Source: Symsagittifera roscoffensis
Lineage: Eukaryota; Xenacoelomorpha; Acoela; Convolutidae
DNA length: 64,000 bases
NCBI RefSeq assembly: GCF_963678635.1
Contig: NC_087065.1
Location: 61,468,754 to 61,532,753 of the forward strand
Reading direction: 5' to 3'
In this document: positions 1-12,285 of the stretch, piece by piece
Layout of the letters: every line of letters begins with the position of its first letter
Numbering within the stretch: position 1 is the first letter of the stretch
Notes under the pieces: model-generated
The model's database searches: none
Told to the model about the DNA's origin: nothing
Seen by the model: the letters and a program-made list of their open reading frames with translations, nothing else
Position numbers and translations under genes: made by a program

Positions 1-429
1 GGCCACTGCTTCAAACTAAAAATATCATCCGCATCTTAGCTAAATTACTAACAACTTCAGATCTCATCCACGACATCTTCCCCCACGGTTTCTTCCCCGA
101 CGACTAACAGGTAAGTATGAACTATACATATTATTAACTAGTTATTAAAATTAGAAACTAACCATTCTTTAATCATGTTTTCTTTAGAATTTTAGCCTTC
201 ATCCAACGATCATCTGAAAAATTCACAAAAGAAAAATAAAAAAAATAGCAAACTTTTTCAAACACTGTTTAAAACTCTATTAAATGTTTGCACCAACAAT
301 TAAATAAATATAATACCAATGCAGTAATTTAATTTATAAATTTTTCCCCCACAAGCAGTAAATCTAATTATGATGAAAATTTGTAACTTAAATCTTTCCC
401 AATAAATAGCAGTAAAATTAAAAATTCTA

Positions 430-2110
430 TGTAATAAATTAATAAGAAGCAAATGCAGTACTAACCTTTTGATATTTTCATTCACTCGCACAAGAATTCT
501 ATCCAAATTCGCACAGCTCGCCCACGAAGAATTGTTTAAATAATGAATTTTAGTTTCAAGCTTTCACACTCAACAACTCTAACACACGATAACAAGTTTC
601 AAACTTTCCTTTAACCCGGTTGGAAAGGAATTATATACTAAACAAAACTAACCAATGCAGCTTACTAAACACCACAACACATAGCATAACAGCATGACTA
701 AGAAAAGGAAACCAACGGTACCCAAACCGGATTAACCCAGTTTAAAACTGGATAATTTATTCTTTTGAAGACTATTATAAAGTCTAAGAAAGAAATAACA
801 AAACACAAAAAAGTCGAAAGACAAACCCATACCACAAACAATTTGATTTTTGAAAAAAAGGACACAACCAACAAAACATAAGAAAAACCACAACAAACCC
901 AACATAAAACGTTGTCACATAACAGGACCTCTCACAAAAACCGCATGCAATCATACTCCCACTCCTGGCCTAACCCACCAGAAGAGGACGTCCTGAGCAT
1001 GCTCTATAGCCGGCCTAACCCACCGCGCTACATCCACGCTTTGTGACACACACTTCTATTTTTAATAAGAGCTACTCAAGGGTGAGTAACTCTTCAAAAT
1101 AATTGAACTAAAACAAAAAGCTTTTGTGGAAACAACTAACTAAAATCATAATTAAAAAATATTAAACTAATAAAAGTTTTATAAAATGTAAATTACATTA
1201 TGCAATACATAGACCAGAATACAACACCAAGGACGAACATCCAAAGACAAAACAACCCCACTACACTCGAAAAAGAATGGCCAACCACAATCAATATGCC
1301 GCCTACAATCACAACTCAAAGTACGACTTGACTTCGCAGAAAAGGACTTCATTGAACTAGACCAATGACCACCTCGATGTTCAAGTATACGTACAGATCC
1401 GAGTAACCAGGCATCCCCTCCACGCACAATCTCCACGCCATTCCCAAACAAGATCAAAACACAAAGAAGTTCTCATCAATGAAACAGAAAAACCTGACAT
1501 AGCCAACCATTCTGAAATCAGATTTGAGTTTGTTGCGAAAACCCAGTCGTTGTCTTGAGAAGACACAACGATTGAATCTGGGGCTTCTCTAATAAGAAAA
1601 CCCAGAAGAAATAAGATGTTCGCCAAATATCAACGTCCATCATCCATCCTTTGAATTGCAGAAAGACTATTCTAAAAAACTCTGTAAAACCCGGATGGGT
1701 GGAACTTGATCTAAACTACATTTTATGATTGGATAAATTAGATATTTTACCACTGTAAAGTATTTAATATTAACCAATCATGATCCATCTAACTAACAAC
1801 CCACTTATTTGTAAGTGCTGAAATTACTTGTAATTTCAGCACCAGAGAGATTTGAATTTAACTTAGAAATTAGTTGACTCTCCAAGAAGACTTCAGCAAC
1901 CGCAATAAACCAGTATACCCTAGATCTATTGAGCCTAGCAGAGACTAGTTAAACAACCTGAGACTAGATAGTATAAGAGTAAGATTAGGATTGGTATTAG
2001 ACTAAGAAGTTGCACGAATCTATCCGGCCGAAAATAAGATAGCGTGACGAGCAGACGGTGTACCCTATCCGAAATTACTCTATGAGTTATACACTTCGGT
2101 CCTAACTCAT
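430..2110. repeat. Dispersed repeat family G, copy 1
   Basis: Non-coding sequence that matches 19345-20780 in the same order and orientation. Shared blocks include the stretch around GTCCTGAGCATGCT, CACCGCGCTACA, the ACCAATGCAGCTTACT block and the GGATGGGTGGAAC block. Its right part (about 1690-2110) also matches 17820-18230, and its far end matches 50085-50230. No long open frame is present. The left edge is not resolved and may lie outside the window. Confidence 0.6.
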
Positions 2111-2258
2111 CATCACCACAAAATATGCAAGGCTTGTTGCTTTTTGATGACCGGGGTTTATACGGTTTCTTATTGTTCTGTGCTCTTGACATACGTTTCT
2201 GCCCTTTGTTCTTCAATTGAATCGAGAAAGCTGTGATAAAAACCTTCTTATACGTCAT
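1935..2258 (-). pseudogene. Possible gag zinc-knuckle fragment of an LTR retrotransposon
   Basis: A 107-codon open frame on the minus strand. Its centre reads KPCIFCGDDELGPKC, preceded by a basic NKKPYKPRS segment. The spacing C-x2-C-x8-C resembles the zinc knuckles of BEL/Pao-type gag proteins, but the expected histidine is glutamate. Downstream on the minus strand the frame runs into family G repeat sequence. No protease, reverse transcriptase or integrase follows. The call rests on one motif; a chance frame is possible. Confidence 0.3.
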
Positions 2259-2259
2259 A

Positions 2260-3500
2260 TCGTCGAATTCATTTCACCTGAGCTACTCCTAGCATTTAAC
2301 TTATTGGTTTTTAAGATGAAAAAATGGTTGTTATTTGCTTTTGAGTAAGAAATAAAACAAAGAAAGCAAAAATGGAATTTTTTTAGACGAATAAAGGCTA
2401 TGGATGAATTATGAAAAATTTTGAAATTATTTTTTAAAGACAAAAACGCTTGCACGAGATATTTTACAATGAAAGTGTGTTCAATTGTATATTGGGCTCA
2501 TTTCATAATCTTTTACAAGCGACTTAAGGAAGAATTTTGGTCAAAAATAAATTGACTTCTGTAGAACTGTTGCTTTAATTTAGACCAAAAAAGTCTCTTT
2601 TTTCATTACGCGTTTCAATCACTAAGAAATGTTCTGAAAATAAAGGCAACGAATTTCAATTTTTCATTTTTTTTAGAATTATTAAGGCGAGAAGTGAAAG
2701 AAGTGAAAGTTGTGAAGAAATGGCTGGACTAATTGCAGTTTTGGAGGACGGTAAATTGAGGATTGTTTGAGAAATATTCAAGATTTTAGTAAAATTTTAC
2801 TTGGTTATTGGGTTTTAGATGGGAAACAAATCATATGATGCCAACGAAGATGAAGCTTTCATGCACTTTTATATAAAAAAGATAATCTGGTCAAATAGTA
2901 CCTGAATACTTTACAACATGCGTGTGGTTGCCAAATTACAAATGGAAAAAAAAACTAATTGGTTTCAGAATACTCAGCAACCCATTTGCAAGCGCAAAAT
3001 CAGATCAGCGATACTGAGAAATCAAAACTGAGAAACTGAAGCTTGATAATTATATTTATAATATAAAAAGTAGCTATTTTGCAAACTCAAATTTACTAGG
3101 TTATTTTGGTAGTTGGATCGCCTTAATGATTTTTTATCGCTTTTGAGTTTTTGACAATTTTTTTGCTCGAAAACTAAATTTTTGAGTTTTTAAAACAATT
3201 TTTTTTTCTTAACAAAAATTAGTTTGATCAAGTTTAATGACAACAATGATAACTATAGGTTAAAATGAGGGAAGCACTCCTGCACGGCGCTTTTATTCAG
3301 ACTGTAAATTTTTCGGCGTCCAAGCTCGTTGCCCAGTAAATGATGAAGCATACTAAATAAACTTTTCAAAAAACCGTCTTTGAGATAAGTTTGTTACTTA
3401 TCATTCTCTTGAAAAATTTATCCAAACTTTTTTTTTGAGTTATACGTAGTTTTTTGAGTTACTTGGCAGCCAAATCTGAAATCTTTGCATCGAGGAAATT
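2260..3500. other. Intergenic, no recognisable feature
   Basis: AT-rich sequence with many stops in all frames. I see no gene, tRNA-like fold or repeat copy that I can match elsewhere in the window. Confidence 0.5.
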
Positions 3501-3503
3501 ATT

Positions 3504-4031
3504 GTTCCGACTTTCGATACGAAAGTAACGGAATAGTTGTGCGCGGGGTGTGTTTTTTTTTGTCTTCAGACAAATTTCGACTTTTTAATTAGCCATTTTT
3601 GACGGAATTTTTTATATGATTCAAAAGGCATTGTTGTCTTGAGCTTAATGTTGAAAAGATTTTTCACGTGTGATCAATTTTCGTAAAGTTATGGGGGTTT
3701 AAAGATTGCTATTTTGGCCAATTTGGGACAATTAACGCGCGATATATTTCGCGCTATTAACGCGTAAGCGAGATATAATCCGTCTTAGAAATCGTTCCAA
3801 ATTGGTTTAACGAAGCTTATTTGCCATAATTGATTTGTTACAAGTAGCGAAATTTATCTTTTTGTACTTTAAATGGCGTGTGGGAGGATGATTTTTATTT
3901 AAAAATTTCAAATTTTAGAAAAAAAACATTCATTTGATTTTATAACATTTAAGTTTTTTATGTTCCTACTGCTCCATAAACAATAAAGCAGTCGGAACAT
4001 TCAGGGCTTTGCCCTGATATGAGCAGTCTTG
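3504..4031 (+). mobile_element. Family A element, copy 1
   Basis: Non-coding element of about 530 bp starting GTTCCGACTTTCG and ending GAGCAGTCTTG. Near the left end is the palindrome CTTTCGATACGAAAG. Near the right end is a hairpin based on CAGGGCTTCGCCCTG (here with one mismatch, CAGGGCTTTGCCCTG). GTTCCGACT at the start recurs inverted about 40 bases from the right end. An internal GC-rich near-palindrome (GCGCGATATATTTCGCGC) is conserved among copies. The flanking base is T on both sides. There is no coding capacity, so it is non-autonomous. Confidence 0.75.
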
Positions 4032-4126
4032 TTTTCTTTAGAAATTGATGCGGCAAATCAAATCTAGAGCCGCGTCATGTTAACTTTTGCTTACATCATC
4101 CGAGCTGGGTACATTCGGTGTTTATT

Positions 4127-4660
4127 GTTCCGACTTTCGATACGAAAGTAACGGAATATTTGTGCTTGGGGTGGGTTTTTTTTCTTCAGCCAAATTTCGA
4201 TTTTTTAACTAGACTTTTTTGACTAATTTTTTTTAAAATAATGTTTGAAAGGTATTGTTGTTCTGAGCTTAAATTTGAAAAATATTTCACCTGTGATGAT
4301 TTTTCGTAAAGTAATGGGTGTTTAAAGATTGCCATTTTGGCCAATTTGGGACAATTGACGCGCGATATATTTCGCGCTTTTAACGCGAAAGCGGAGATTT
4401 AACCCGTTCTAGAAATCGTTCCAAATTGGTTGAAATAAGCTTATTTGCCATAATTGATTGTTACTAACAGCGAACTCTATTCTTTTCTACTTTATATGGC
4501 GTGTGGGGTGATGATTTTTGTTTAAAAAAAGTTCAATTTTCGGAGAAAAAAAATGTCATTTTGTTTTATTACATTCAATTTTTTAAATGTTATTACTGCT
4601 CCATAAACCTTAAAAGATAGTCAGAACATTCAGGGCTTCGCCCTGATATGAGCAGTCTTG
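4127..4660 (+). mobile_element. Family A element, copy 2
   Basis: Same termini, hairpins and internal blocks as the copy ending 96 bases upstream, in the same orientation. It diverges from that copy at scattered positions. The right-end hairpin is perfect here (CAGGGCTTCGCCCTG). T flanks both ends. Confidence 0.75.
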
Positions 4661-5039
4661 TAAGTCCTACTGTGTTCGTCCAATTCCAACGCACCCATGT
4701 GATCTCAAATTTATTATTGTGGCAAGATTCTTGAACCAATAAACTTTGAACCAATAAACGAATGCACTCGAATTGATTTTGTTTTATTGATTCAAGTTGT
4801 CTTCTAGTTTCAATCTAAGACTGTATTAGCATAGCAACTATCGGCGTAGAGTCAAAAAGTAGACATGTCACAAAGAAGACAAATCCGTAAGCTAATAACA
4901 ATCAAAAATCATAAAGTAGACAAGTCGTAAACCAATCACAATTAAGATAAGCTAACAAACGTACGAAGTAATTTCTTTTTGAGAAAAATTTTAAACAAAA
5001 CCTTGAAAAGATTTTGTAATAAGTGACGCATACCGTTGC

Positions 5040-7245
5040 AGACTTCATTTTGCAGTCGCGCCGCGGGTTAAATTCGCCGTCAGTCTTTTCTTAAGTCGTG
5101 CCGTCAGTCTTAAGTTGCGATGTCGGTCTATTCGTAAGTCGCACCGCCAGTCTTTTCGTAAGTCACGCCGTTAGTTTTTTCTTGATTCGCTGCGTCGGTC
5201 TTTTTTGAGTCGCACCGTCAATCTTTTCTTAAGTCGCGGTGTCAGTCTTTTCGCGAGTCGTGCCGTTGGACTCTTCGTAAGTCAAGCCGTCAGTCTTTTC
5301 TACAGTCGCGCCGTCAGTCTTTTGTTGGGTCGCGCCGTCAGTCTCCTTTTAAGCGGCGGCGTCAGTGTTTTCGAGAGTCTCGCAGCTTAAGCCTTTTCTT
5401 GAGTCTCGCCGTTGTTTTTTAATGAAATGGCTCCGTCAGTCTTTTTTAGGTCGCGCCATCATTCGTTTCTTGGCTGAGGCCGTCAGTCTTTTGTTATGTC
5501 ACCGCGTCAGTTTTTTTTCGTAAATCGTGCCATTGGTTTTTTGTAAGTCGCGTCGTCAGTCTTTTCTTGAGTCGCGCAGCCAGTTTCTCTTAAGTCGCGC
5601 CATCATTTTTTTCCTAAATTGCGCCGTCAGAATTATCTTAAATCGCGCCGTCAATTTTTTCTAGGGTCGCGCCGTCGGTATTTTTGTAAGTCGCGTCGTC
5701 AGTCTTTTCTTGGGTGGCGCCTTCTGTCTTTTCTGAAGTCGCGCCGTCAGTTTCTTCTTAAATTGCCCAGAGAATCTTATCTTAAATCGCGCCGTCAGTT
5801 TAATCTTGGGTCGCGCCGTCAGTCTTTTCTCAAGTCGCGGTGTCAGCTTTTTCGCAATTCGCGCGGCTTAAGTCTTTTACTAAAACGCGCCGTCGTTCTT
5901 GTTGTAAGTCGCGCCATTAGCTTTTTCTTGGTTTAGGCCGTAGTCTTTTCTTAAGCCGCGGCGTCACTTCTTTCCTGAAAATCGCGCCGTCAGTTTTTCC
6001 GTAAGTCGCGCCGTCAGTTTTTCCTTAAATCGCGCCGTCATCTTTTTCTTGACTCACGCCATCAGTCTTTTCTTAGGTCGCGGTGTCAGGTTTTTTGTAA
6101 GTCGCGCGGCTTAAGTCTTTTCCTAAGTTGAGCCGTCGGTTTTTTCGTAAATTGCGCTGTCAGTTTTTTTTTGGGTCGCGCCGTCAGTCTTTTTTTTAGT
6201 CGCGCAATCACTCTTATCTTAAATTGCGCCGTCAGTCTTTTTGCAATTCGCGCCGTCAACCTCTTCTTTGCTCACGGCGTCAGTCTTTTTTTTGTAAGTC
6301 GCGCTGTCAGTCTTTTCTTAGGTCGCAGTTTTAACAGTTTCGTAAGTCGCGCGGCTTAAATATTTAGCTAAGTTGCGACGTCGATCTTTTCGTAAATCGC
6401 GCTGTCAATCTTTTCTTGGGTCAGCCGTAGTCTTTTCTTAAGTCGTGGCGTCACTTTCTTTGTAAATTGCGCCGTTGGGTGTTTCGTAAGTCGCGCCGTT
6501 AGTTTTCTTGAATCGCGCCGTCAGTTTTTTTTATCATGCCGTCAGTCTTATCTTAAATCGCGCCGTCAGTTTATTCCTGGGTCGCGCCGTCAGATTTTTT
6601 TAAAGTCGTGGTGTCAACTTTTTTATAAGTCGCGCGGTTTAAGTCTTTTCCTAAGTCACGCCGTCGGCTTTATCGTAAGTCCGCCTTTTCTTAGGTCACG
6701 CCGTAGTCTTATCTTAAATCGCGCCGCCGGTTTATTCTTGGGTCGCGCCATCAGACTTTTCTTAAGTCAAGGTGTCAGCCTTTATTGTAAGTCCGGCGGC
6801 TTAAGTCTTTTCCTAAGTCGCGTCGTCGTTCTTTTCGTAAGTCACGCCATCAGTATTTTTTTGACTCACGCCGTCAGTCTTTTCTTATATCGCTGCGTCA
6901 TTTTTTTTCGTTAGTCGCGCCGTTGGTTTTTTTTAGAAATCGCTTTATCAGTCTTTTCTTGGGTCGCGCTGCCAGTCTTTTCTTAGGTCGCGGTGTCAGC
7001 CTTTTCGTAAGTCTCGCGGCTCCAGTCTTTCCAGTCTTTCCTAAGTGGAGCCGTCGGTCTTTTCGTAAATCGCGCTGTCAGTATTTTCTTGGGTCACGCC
7101 GTAGTCTTTTCTGAAATCGTGGCGTCACTTTTTTCGTAAATCGCGCTGTCCGTCTTTTCTTGGGTCACGCCGTAGTCTTTTCTTAAGTTGCAGCGTTAGA
7201 CGTTTCATAAGTCGCGTGGCTTAAGTCTTTTCCTAAACTTGAGGG
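5040..7245 (+). repeat. CpG-rich minisatellite, forward arm
   Basis: Degenerate tandem array with a unit of about 24 bp based on GTCGCGCCGTCAGTCTTTTC plus TTAA. Some units are lengthened or shortened. Because 24 is a multiple of three, long stretches lack stops in one frame and would read as an eight-residue repeat, which I take as a by-product. CpG content is far above the AT-rich surroundings. At about 7245 the unit orientation reverses. Confidence 0.85.
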
Positions 7246-7920
7246 GCCCGATTTAAGAAAAGACTTAAGCGACGCGACTTAAGAAAATAATCTAGTAGTG
7301 CAATTTAAGAAAAGCCCAACGCGACCCAATTTTGGAAATTCTAGACCGGTCCGATTTTATATTGACAATTCCAGACTAACGCGACCGAAACTTAGGAATT
7401 GAAGATCGGCGCGACTGAAAAAATCCACCGTGACCGGCACGACCTGAGCAAATGGCGCTACCGGCGCGACTTGTGAAAAGGTTTTAGCGGCCCGACTTAA
7501 GAAAAGACTGACTGCTCGACTTATGAAAAGACTGACGAAGCGACTTATGAAGAAATCGACTTCGCGACTTGAGAAATGACTGACGCCGCGAACTAAGAAA
7601 AGACTATGGCATGAATTACGAAAAAAAAACGACAGCGCGACTTAAAAAAACTGGCGGCCCGACTTTAGAAAAAAAATTTCAACAACGCGACTTAAGAAAA
7701 GACTTTGCAGGCGCCACTTCAGAAAATGCTGACGGCGTGAAATAAGTAAAGACTGATGGCGCGCCTCAAGAATAGACTGACGACGCAATTTAAGAAAATA
7801 AGGATGGCGCAACCTAAGAAAAGACTGACAACGCAACTTAAGAAAATAAGGATGGCGCAACCTAAAAAAAGACTGACGACGCGACTTACGAAAAGGCCGA
7901 CGGCGTGACTTAGGGTTAGG
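7246..7920 (-). repeat. CpG-rich minisatellite, inverted arm
   Basis: Same 24-bp unit as the forward arm but in reverse orientation (GACTTAAGAAAAGACTGACG and variants). The junction at about 7245-7265 has almost no spacer, so the locus is a large imperfect inverted repeat with arms of about 2.2 kb and 0.68 kb. The layout resembles foldback-type elements, whose arms are built of subrepeats. Confidence 0.8.
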
Positions 7921-10380
7921 TTTCACAGAAATTGCCTTAGATATAGAAATTGAATGTTGTCTACTTAATGGCCTTTCTACTGACGTGGTGTCTAGTTACT
8001 GCTACGTTACCAATCGTTACCAGCTGCTACAAATTGCTTCAAAATTAATGTGATCGAGCTGACTTGTGTATTTACCAGCACATGTGTATTTACCAGCACA
8101 ATGATTCGTATGTACAACAAGCTTCGCCGCAGCAGCTGATGACAGAAAATCAAACCGTGAGTAATTTTAAAGAAATATCTCGTTGCGTGTTCGCCTTAGC
8201 TTCAGAACGAAATTTTGGTTGTTGTCTATTGATCATTTTGAAAAATTGTATCATATTTCTCGAAGTGGATTCGCTGAAATTAATTCTAACAAAAACGGGA
8301 ATCTGGAATTCCCTGATAAAGCTTGAGCCGTATAACAGAAAAGGCACTGAAAAATCAGCCCATTCCATCAATCTTTGAAATCTTTGAAAAATCTTGAAGA
8401 ATCTTGGTTAAATCTTAAAGAAAATCTTGGCTGGCTTGGCAAGTTTTGGCCAAAAAGAATCTTAGAATATATTCAGGGGCGGATTAAGGGGGGGGGGGGA
8501 TTTGGGGGTTGACGCCCCCTTTTTCAGGGATTCGACCAGCTACCGACCCAAAAAGATTTTTAATCGTCTAAAAGTCTTTGGTTTTTTGTTCTGTCGTTTA
8601 GTTTACCCACCAAAAAGTATTCAAACTTTTATTATGATGTTTGAAGCTGAACCATTCGCTGGCTCAAACTTCAACCGATCAGATTTTAACAAAAATAATA
8701 TTGGTACCTACGTGACTGATTTATTTTGGCATTTATGGACGTTGGGACCAAAGGAATTTAACCGTTTTCTAAATGATACCTGAATAGAAACCCGATTTTT
8801 GCTGTGTGTGACCTGGAATAGGCTGACTTCATTTTTCAGAGCTAACAACATGCGTTAGTAGATCCAGTGGTTTAGGAAACAATTAAAAATTCTGCGAAGA
8901 CTGAGCTCCAGATATACATTTTTTATTTTGCAAAACTGCGAAATATACCATCTTTGGAATCAAATTTTTTTTGAAAGCTACTATAGTATGATTGAAAGGT
9001 CCCTAGAAAATGCTACTTCAATCAATTTTCAAATTTACAAAGATGAATCATCCCTTGATACTAATGGGGCAGTCAGAAAATTTCGGATTTACCCTGAAAC
9101 CAGTAGTATTTACAGTAACTTTACTTAAATTTAAATTTAAAATTAAATTTACCAAAATTTGTCCACCTTCATATGATGAGATTCACGAAAGGAGATTAAA
9201 TAACGAAACACTCAAAAATAATTTAAAAATAGACTGAGGCTTGATTCTGAATATCAACTTTTGAATTCATTATAGAGTTGAGAGTTCTGGGCGTCTTACT
9301 CGCTTGAGTCTCTGTATTTTTTCAGACAGCCGTCTTGTTCCCACTTTCAGAAATTTTGCAGAAATTTTATACCGTTTGAAAAAGATTGATGCACTAAGCT
9401 TCATGTTGAAAAGATAGTTCACTTGTGATAAAGCAAAGTTATGGAGGTTTGAAAATTGGAAATTTAGGTTAATTCTTGCTCTTCTCAAAAACATGAACTG
9501 AAAAACGAACATAAGTTTATAATTTTGATTTTGTTTGTTTTTGCAAATTTCCGGTGTTAAGACTATCAGCTGTGGTTACATTATAAAAATAACAATAATC
9601 ATAAAACTTTTTATAAGAATCATAATAAAAACAATTATAATAACATAAAAATCATAATTTTTATAATAATACAGATTTTAGGATAGCTCCAAGTAGAAAA
9701 AGTAAGTCCCTGTATGGTTGAGTTGTAACTAAAATGATTTTGTTCTGTTTAATAATTTTAGATGGAATGGTAAAGCAATAAATAGATGACGTTTAGTTTT
9801 TTAAAGTTTCTACTTCTCTCACAGAAACAAGCCATTCTCCAAGTACATAGATCGTTTTCGTTAAACGTCGTGATGAAAAAGTTCCAGGACAGTTTCGAAA
9901 GAGTCTTCTTGATTTCAATTACAAATAGCTGCAATTAATTCTCGCCGATTGTATTTATCAGGTAATTTGTCAAAATGGATGTTTTGATACGAAAATTTGA
10001 TCTTGCTTACTTGTATCGTGTTTTTCATACTTGCAGACTATCTCTTGTGGCTCTTTTTGTATTGTTATTTTTTGATTTGCCAATTTTTTGCAAATCTTGA
10101 GATTTGATATTGAAATATTTTTATCGACTTTTGCATATAAAAGAATATCGTGCAGCTTATAGATCAAAAAGAGAGGCAGTAGCTTCAGAAAAATTAGTCT
10201 TTGCTTGTGGTGCCGATTGCAATTCGATAATATCCCTTTGGTATTCTTCTTTTGTTTTTCTTCGATTATTTTTAGCGCGGATTAATTGGATTTCTAGACG
10301 CACGAGCCATATGATTATTTGGAAAAAGTAGTTGAAACATGCGTTAAGCTTTAGTTTGTAGTTTGCTGTGCCGACCATTT
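7921..10380. other. Intergenic, little recognisable
   Basis: There is a perfect 18-bp tandem duplication at about 8065-8100 (TGTGTATTTACCAGCACA twice) and a G-run near 8490. A weak, decayed stretch at about 9340-9470 resembles the middle of family A (TTCATGTTGAAAAGATAGTTCAC). Short open frames are present but none resembles a known protein. Confidence 0.5.
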
Positions 10381-10439
10381 TTCATTAAAGGAGAAAACAG
10401 AAACCGAACGCTTTCGAGCACATCTTTAGCCTGTATTGT

Positions 10440-10952
10440 CTAACAGAGTTTCGTAGAGATCATAATGTCGAATTCTTGTTCAGTTTCAGGCTGTTCTAAT
10501 TCATAAGTTTCGATGCGCATCATGTTTTGTATATCAATGCAATTTTGAAAGCGACTCTATGGCTTTTCGACAAATTGACTTCCATTTTTGTAGCACCACT
10601 TGCTTAGTTTAATAAAGTCATTTTGTAATGATCTCGGCTCGTGGATAAAATGGTCGTCAGCGTGCCCAAAGGAGCGGTTGCATCAACCTTGGGGAAGATC
10701 CTTTATGAACATTACAAAGAATTGAGGCCCTAGGATAGAGCCTTGTGGCACCCTGCTTGTCACTTCTAGCCAGTTTGATTTTTCATATCCACTTCCTACT
10801 CTTTGTTTTTCGTCCTTTGGATAGCTATGGAATAGTTGAAAGACATTTCCAGCCAATCCGAAAAATTTCGAAAGCATCAGCGAAATAATTTTTAATGCAA
10901 CTTTTCCAGAAAGTGAGAATATAAACCCTAAGCAGTTGTTTCTTCGAATCAA
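10440..10952 (-). pseudogene. Decayed LINE (non-LTR retrotransposon) reverse transcriptase fragment
   Basis: The minus strand reads KQRVGSG, then SNWLEVTSRVPQGSILGP, FFVMFIKDLPQG, a TGA stop at 10683-10685, then in the same frame FGHADDHF and WCYKNGSQF, then a TAG at 10557-10559. This order matches the central reverse-transcriptase blocks of Jockey/CR1-like LINEs: the xxQRV block, the xVPQGSxLGP block, the catalytic xxDD block (here HADD) and the WCxxNG block. Two in-frame stops and loss of both ends show it is dead. It lies alone; I see no endonuclease domain and no poly(A) tail. Family assignment is firm, clade is not. Confidence 0.8.
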
Positions 10953-12060
10953 TTTTTGTTATTTAAAATAAAAAAATTCTGATTTTCTGATTTTCATTTG
11001 TGATTATTATTTCAATTAAACGTGCAAAAATTTAGAAACCTGTTGATTTTGGCTTATTTCGAAAGAATAAGCCAAATATAAGCCGATTTCAGTTTAGCTT
11101 ATACCCAATGAGTAAGTCCGAACTCAAAACCAATTTAAATTGATCCAAGCTAAAGCTTATAATTAAAAAACTGTACGAAATAGATAATTGGATTTTTTCA
11201 CTGTTGCATCAACAGCACGCTGCATGTTTCAGTCAAATAAAAAACAGTTGACGCACTAATGGTTCCCATTTTGAAAATACCAGATGCTAATTTCAACAAA
11301 ACTAAACAAAATTAAAGTTTCCAGTGTAAAAAATTCTTTGGCGATAGTTTTTTGAAAAATTTTAAAATCTCATTTTATTTTTTAAATTTTTTGATCTAAA
11401 AACTAAAATATGGGGTAATTCTTTTAAAATTTCCGTTTGATAAAAAACTTTAAAAATTGGACGAGCCTCAAATTTCAAATAAGCTTGAAATTAAAATGGG
11501 CCTCAAAAATTCCTAAGTGCATCTTTTATAACACTCAAGGAAGAATGATCTTCCAGAATCAACTTCTACAATGTGTAAGCCTCAGCTTCTGATACATTAA
11601 TTTCATATTTAAAAAAGTGAGTGTGTATTTGATTAATTTTTGTAGTGGTTAATCGCAACTAGTTTTTCATTAGTTACAAATATATTTAGAAAGTTTGAAT
11701 GGTTAATCAACTAGGGTTGGCTATTAAAGAACAACCTGTTAATTAACTTTTCCAACGTTAAAAACACTGACTTATTAAAAACTTTCTAATGTCTATCAAG
11801 TTGTAAAGCCAACCACTTCTTTGTCAACATGTCTGACTTTCCATTTTTCAATTGCCATTTGGCTCAACGGTGAACAAAATGCGGTTGATTCCCCCTAGAT
11901 TTCTTGGATTTGTATTGGTTTTGTTACCTCTGATGACTGATTAAGCTTGCGTTGGAATGATTTTGCCTTGTACTCAATTTAATTTCTAACCTTGTTTTTT
12001 GAGCGAATTTAAACGTTTTTATCGTTAAAAACTGTTAAAAATACAGCAAACATTTTGAAA
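10953..12060. other. Intergenic, no recognisable feature
   Basis: AT-rich sequence, no open frame of interest and no repeat that I can match elsewhere in the window. Confidence 0.5.
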
Positions 12061-12285
12061 TTGACCTGGGTTACCCCGGTTTGAGGACCCAGACTCAAGT
12101 CCAGATTTAGACCCAAATTGCACAGTCGCACCGAGAGTTTGAGTCTGGAAAGTCTTGACATGAGTCGCGCCGTGGGTCGCGATAGTCTTTACATACCAAA
12201 ATTTGGTCGCAAAATTCTGGACATGGGTCGCGAAAGTCTGGACAGACATACCGCGAAAGTCTGAACATGGGTCGCGAATGTCCGG
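12060..12285 (-). repeat. Second CpG-rich minisatellite, inverted arm
   Basis: Tandem units built on GTCTGGACATGGGTCGCGAA in this orientation. Around 12285 the orientation reverses and the array continues as CGCGACCCA..GTCCAGACTTTC. Confidence 0.75.

Noticed and set aside
5205-7114. Open frames encoding an eight-residue RAVSLFLS-type repeat
   Set aside because: They result from a 24-bp DNA repeat without stops in one frame; several frames and both strands are open, and starts and stops fall at random in the array.
5040-7920. CRISPR array
   Set aside because: Units are contiguous without unique spacers, unit length varies, and the organism is an animal.
7642-7926. Arginine/serine-rich open frame
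   Set aside because: Same repeat in the inverted arm; no independent support.
10157-10378. C-terminal part of the LINE protein
   Set aside because: The frame follows the reverse-transcriptase remnant but shows no recognisable LINE C-terminal motif.
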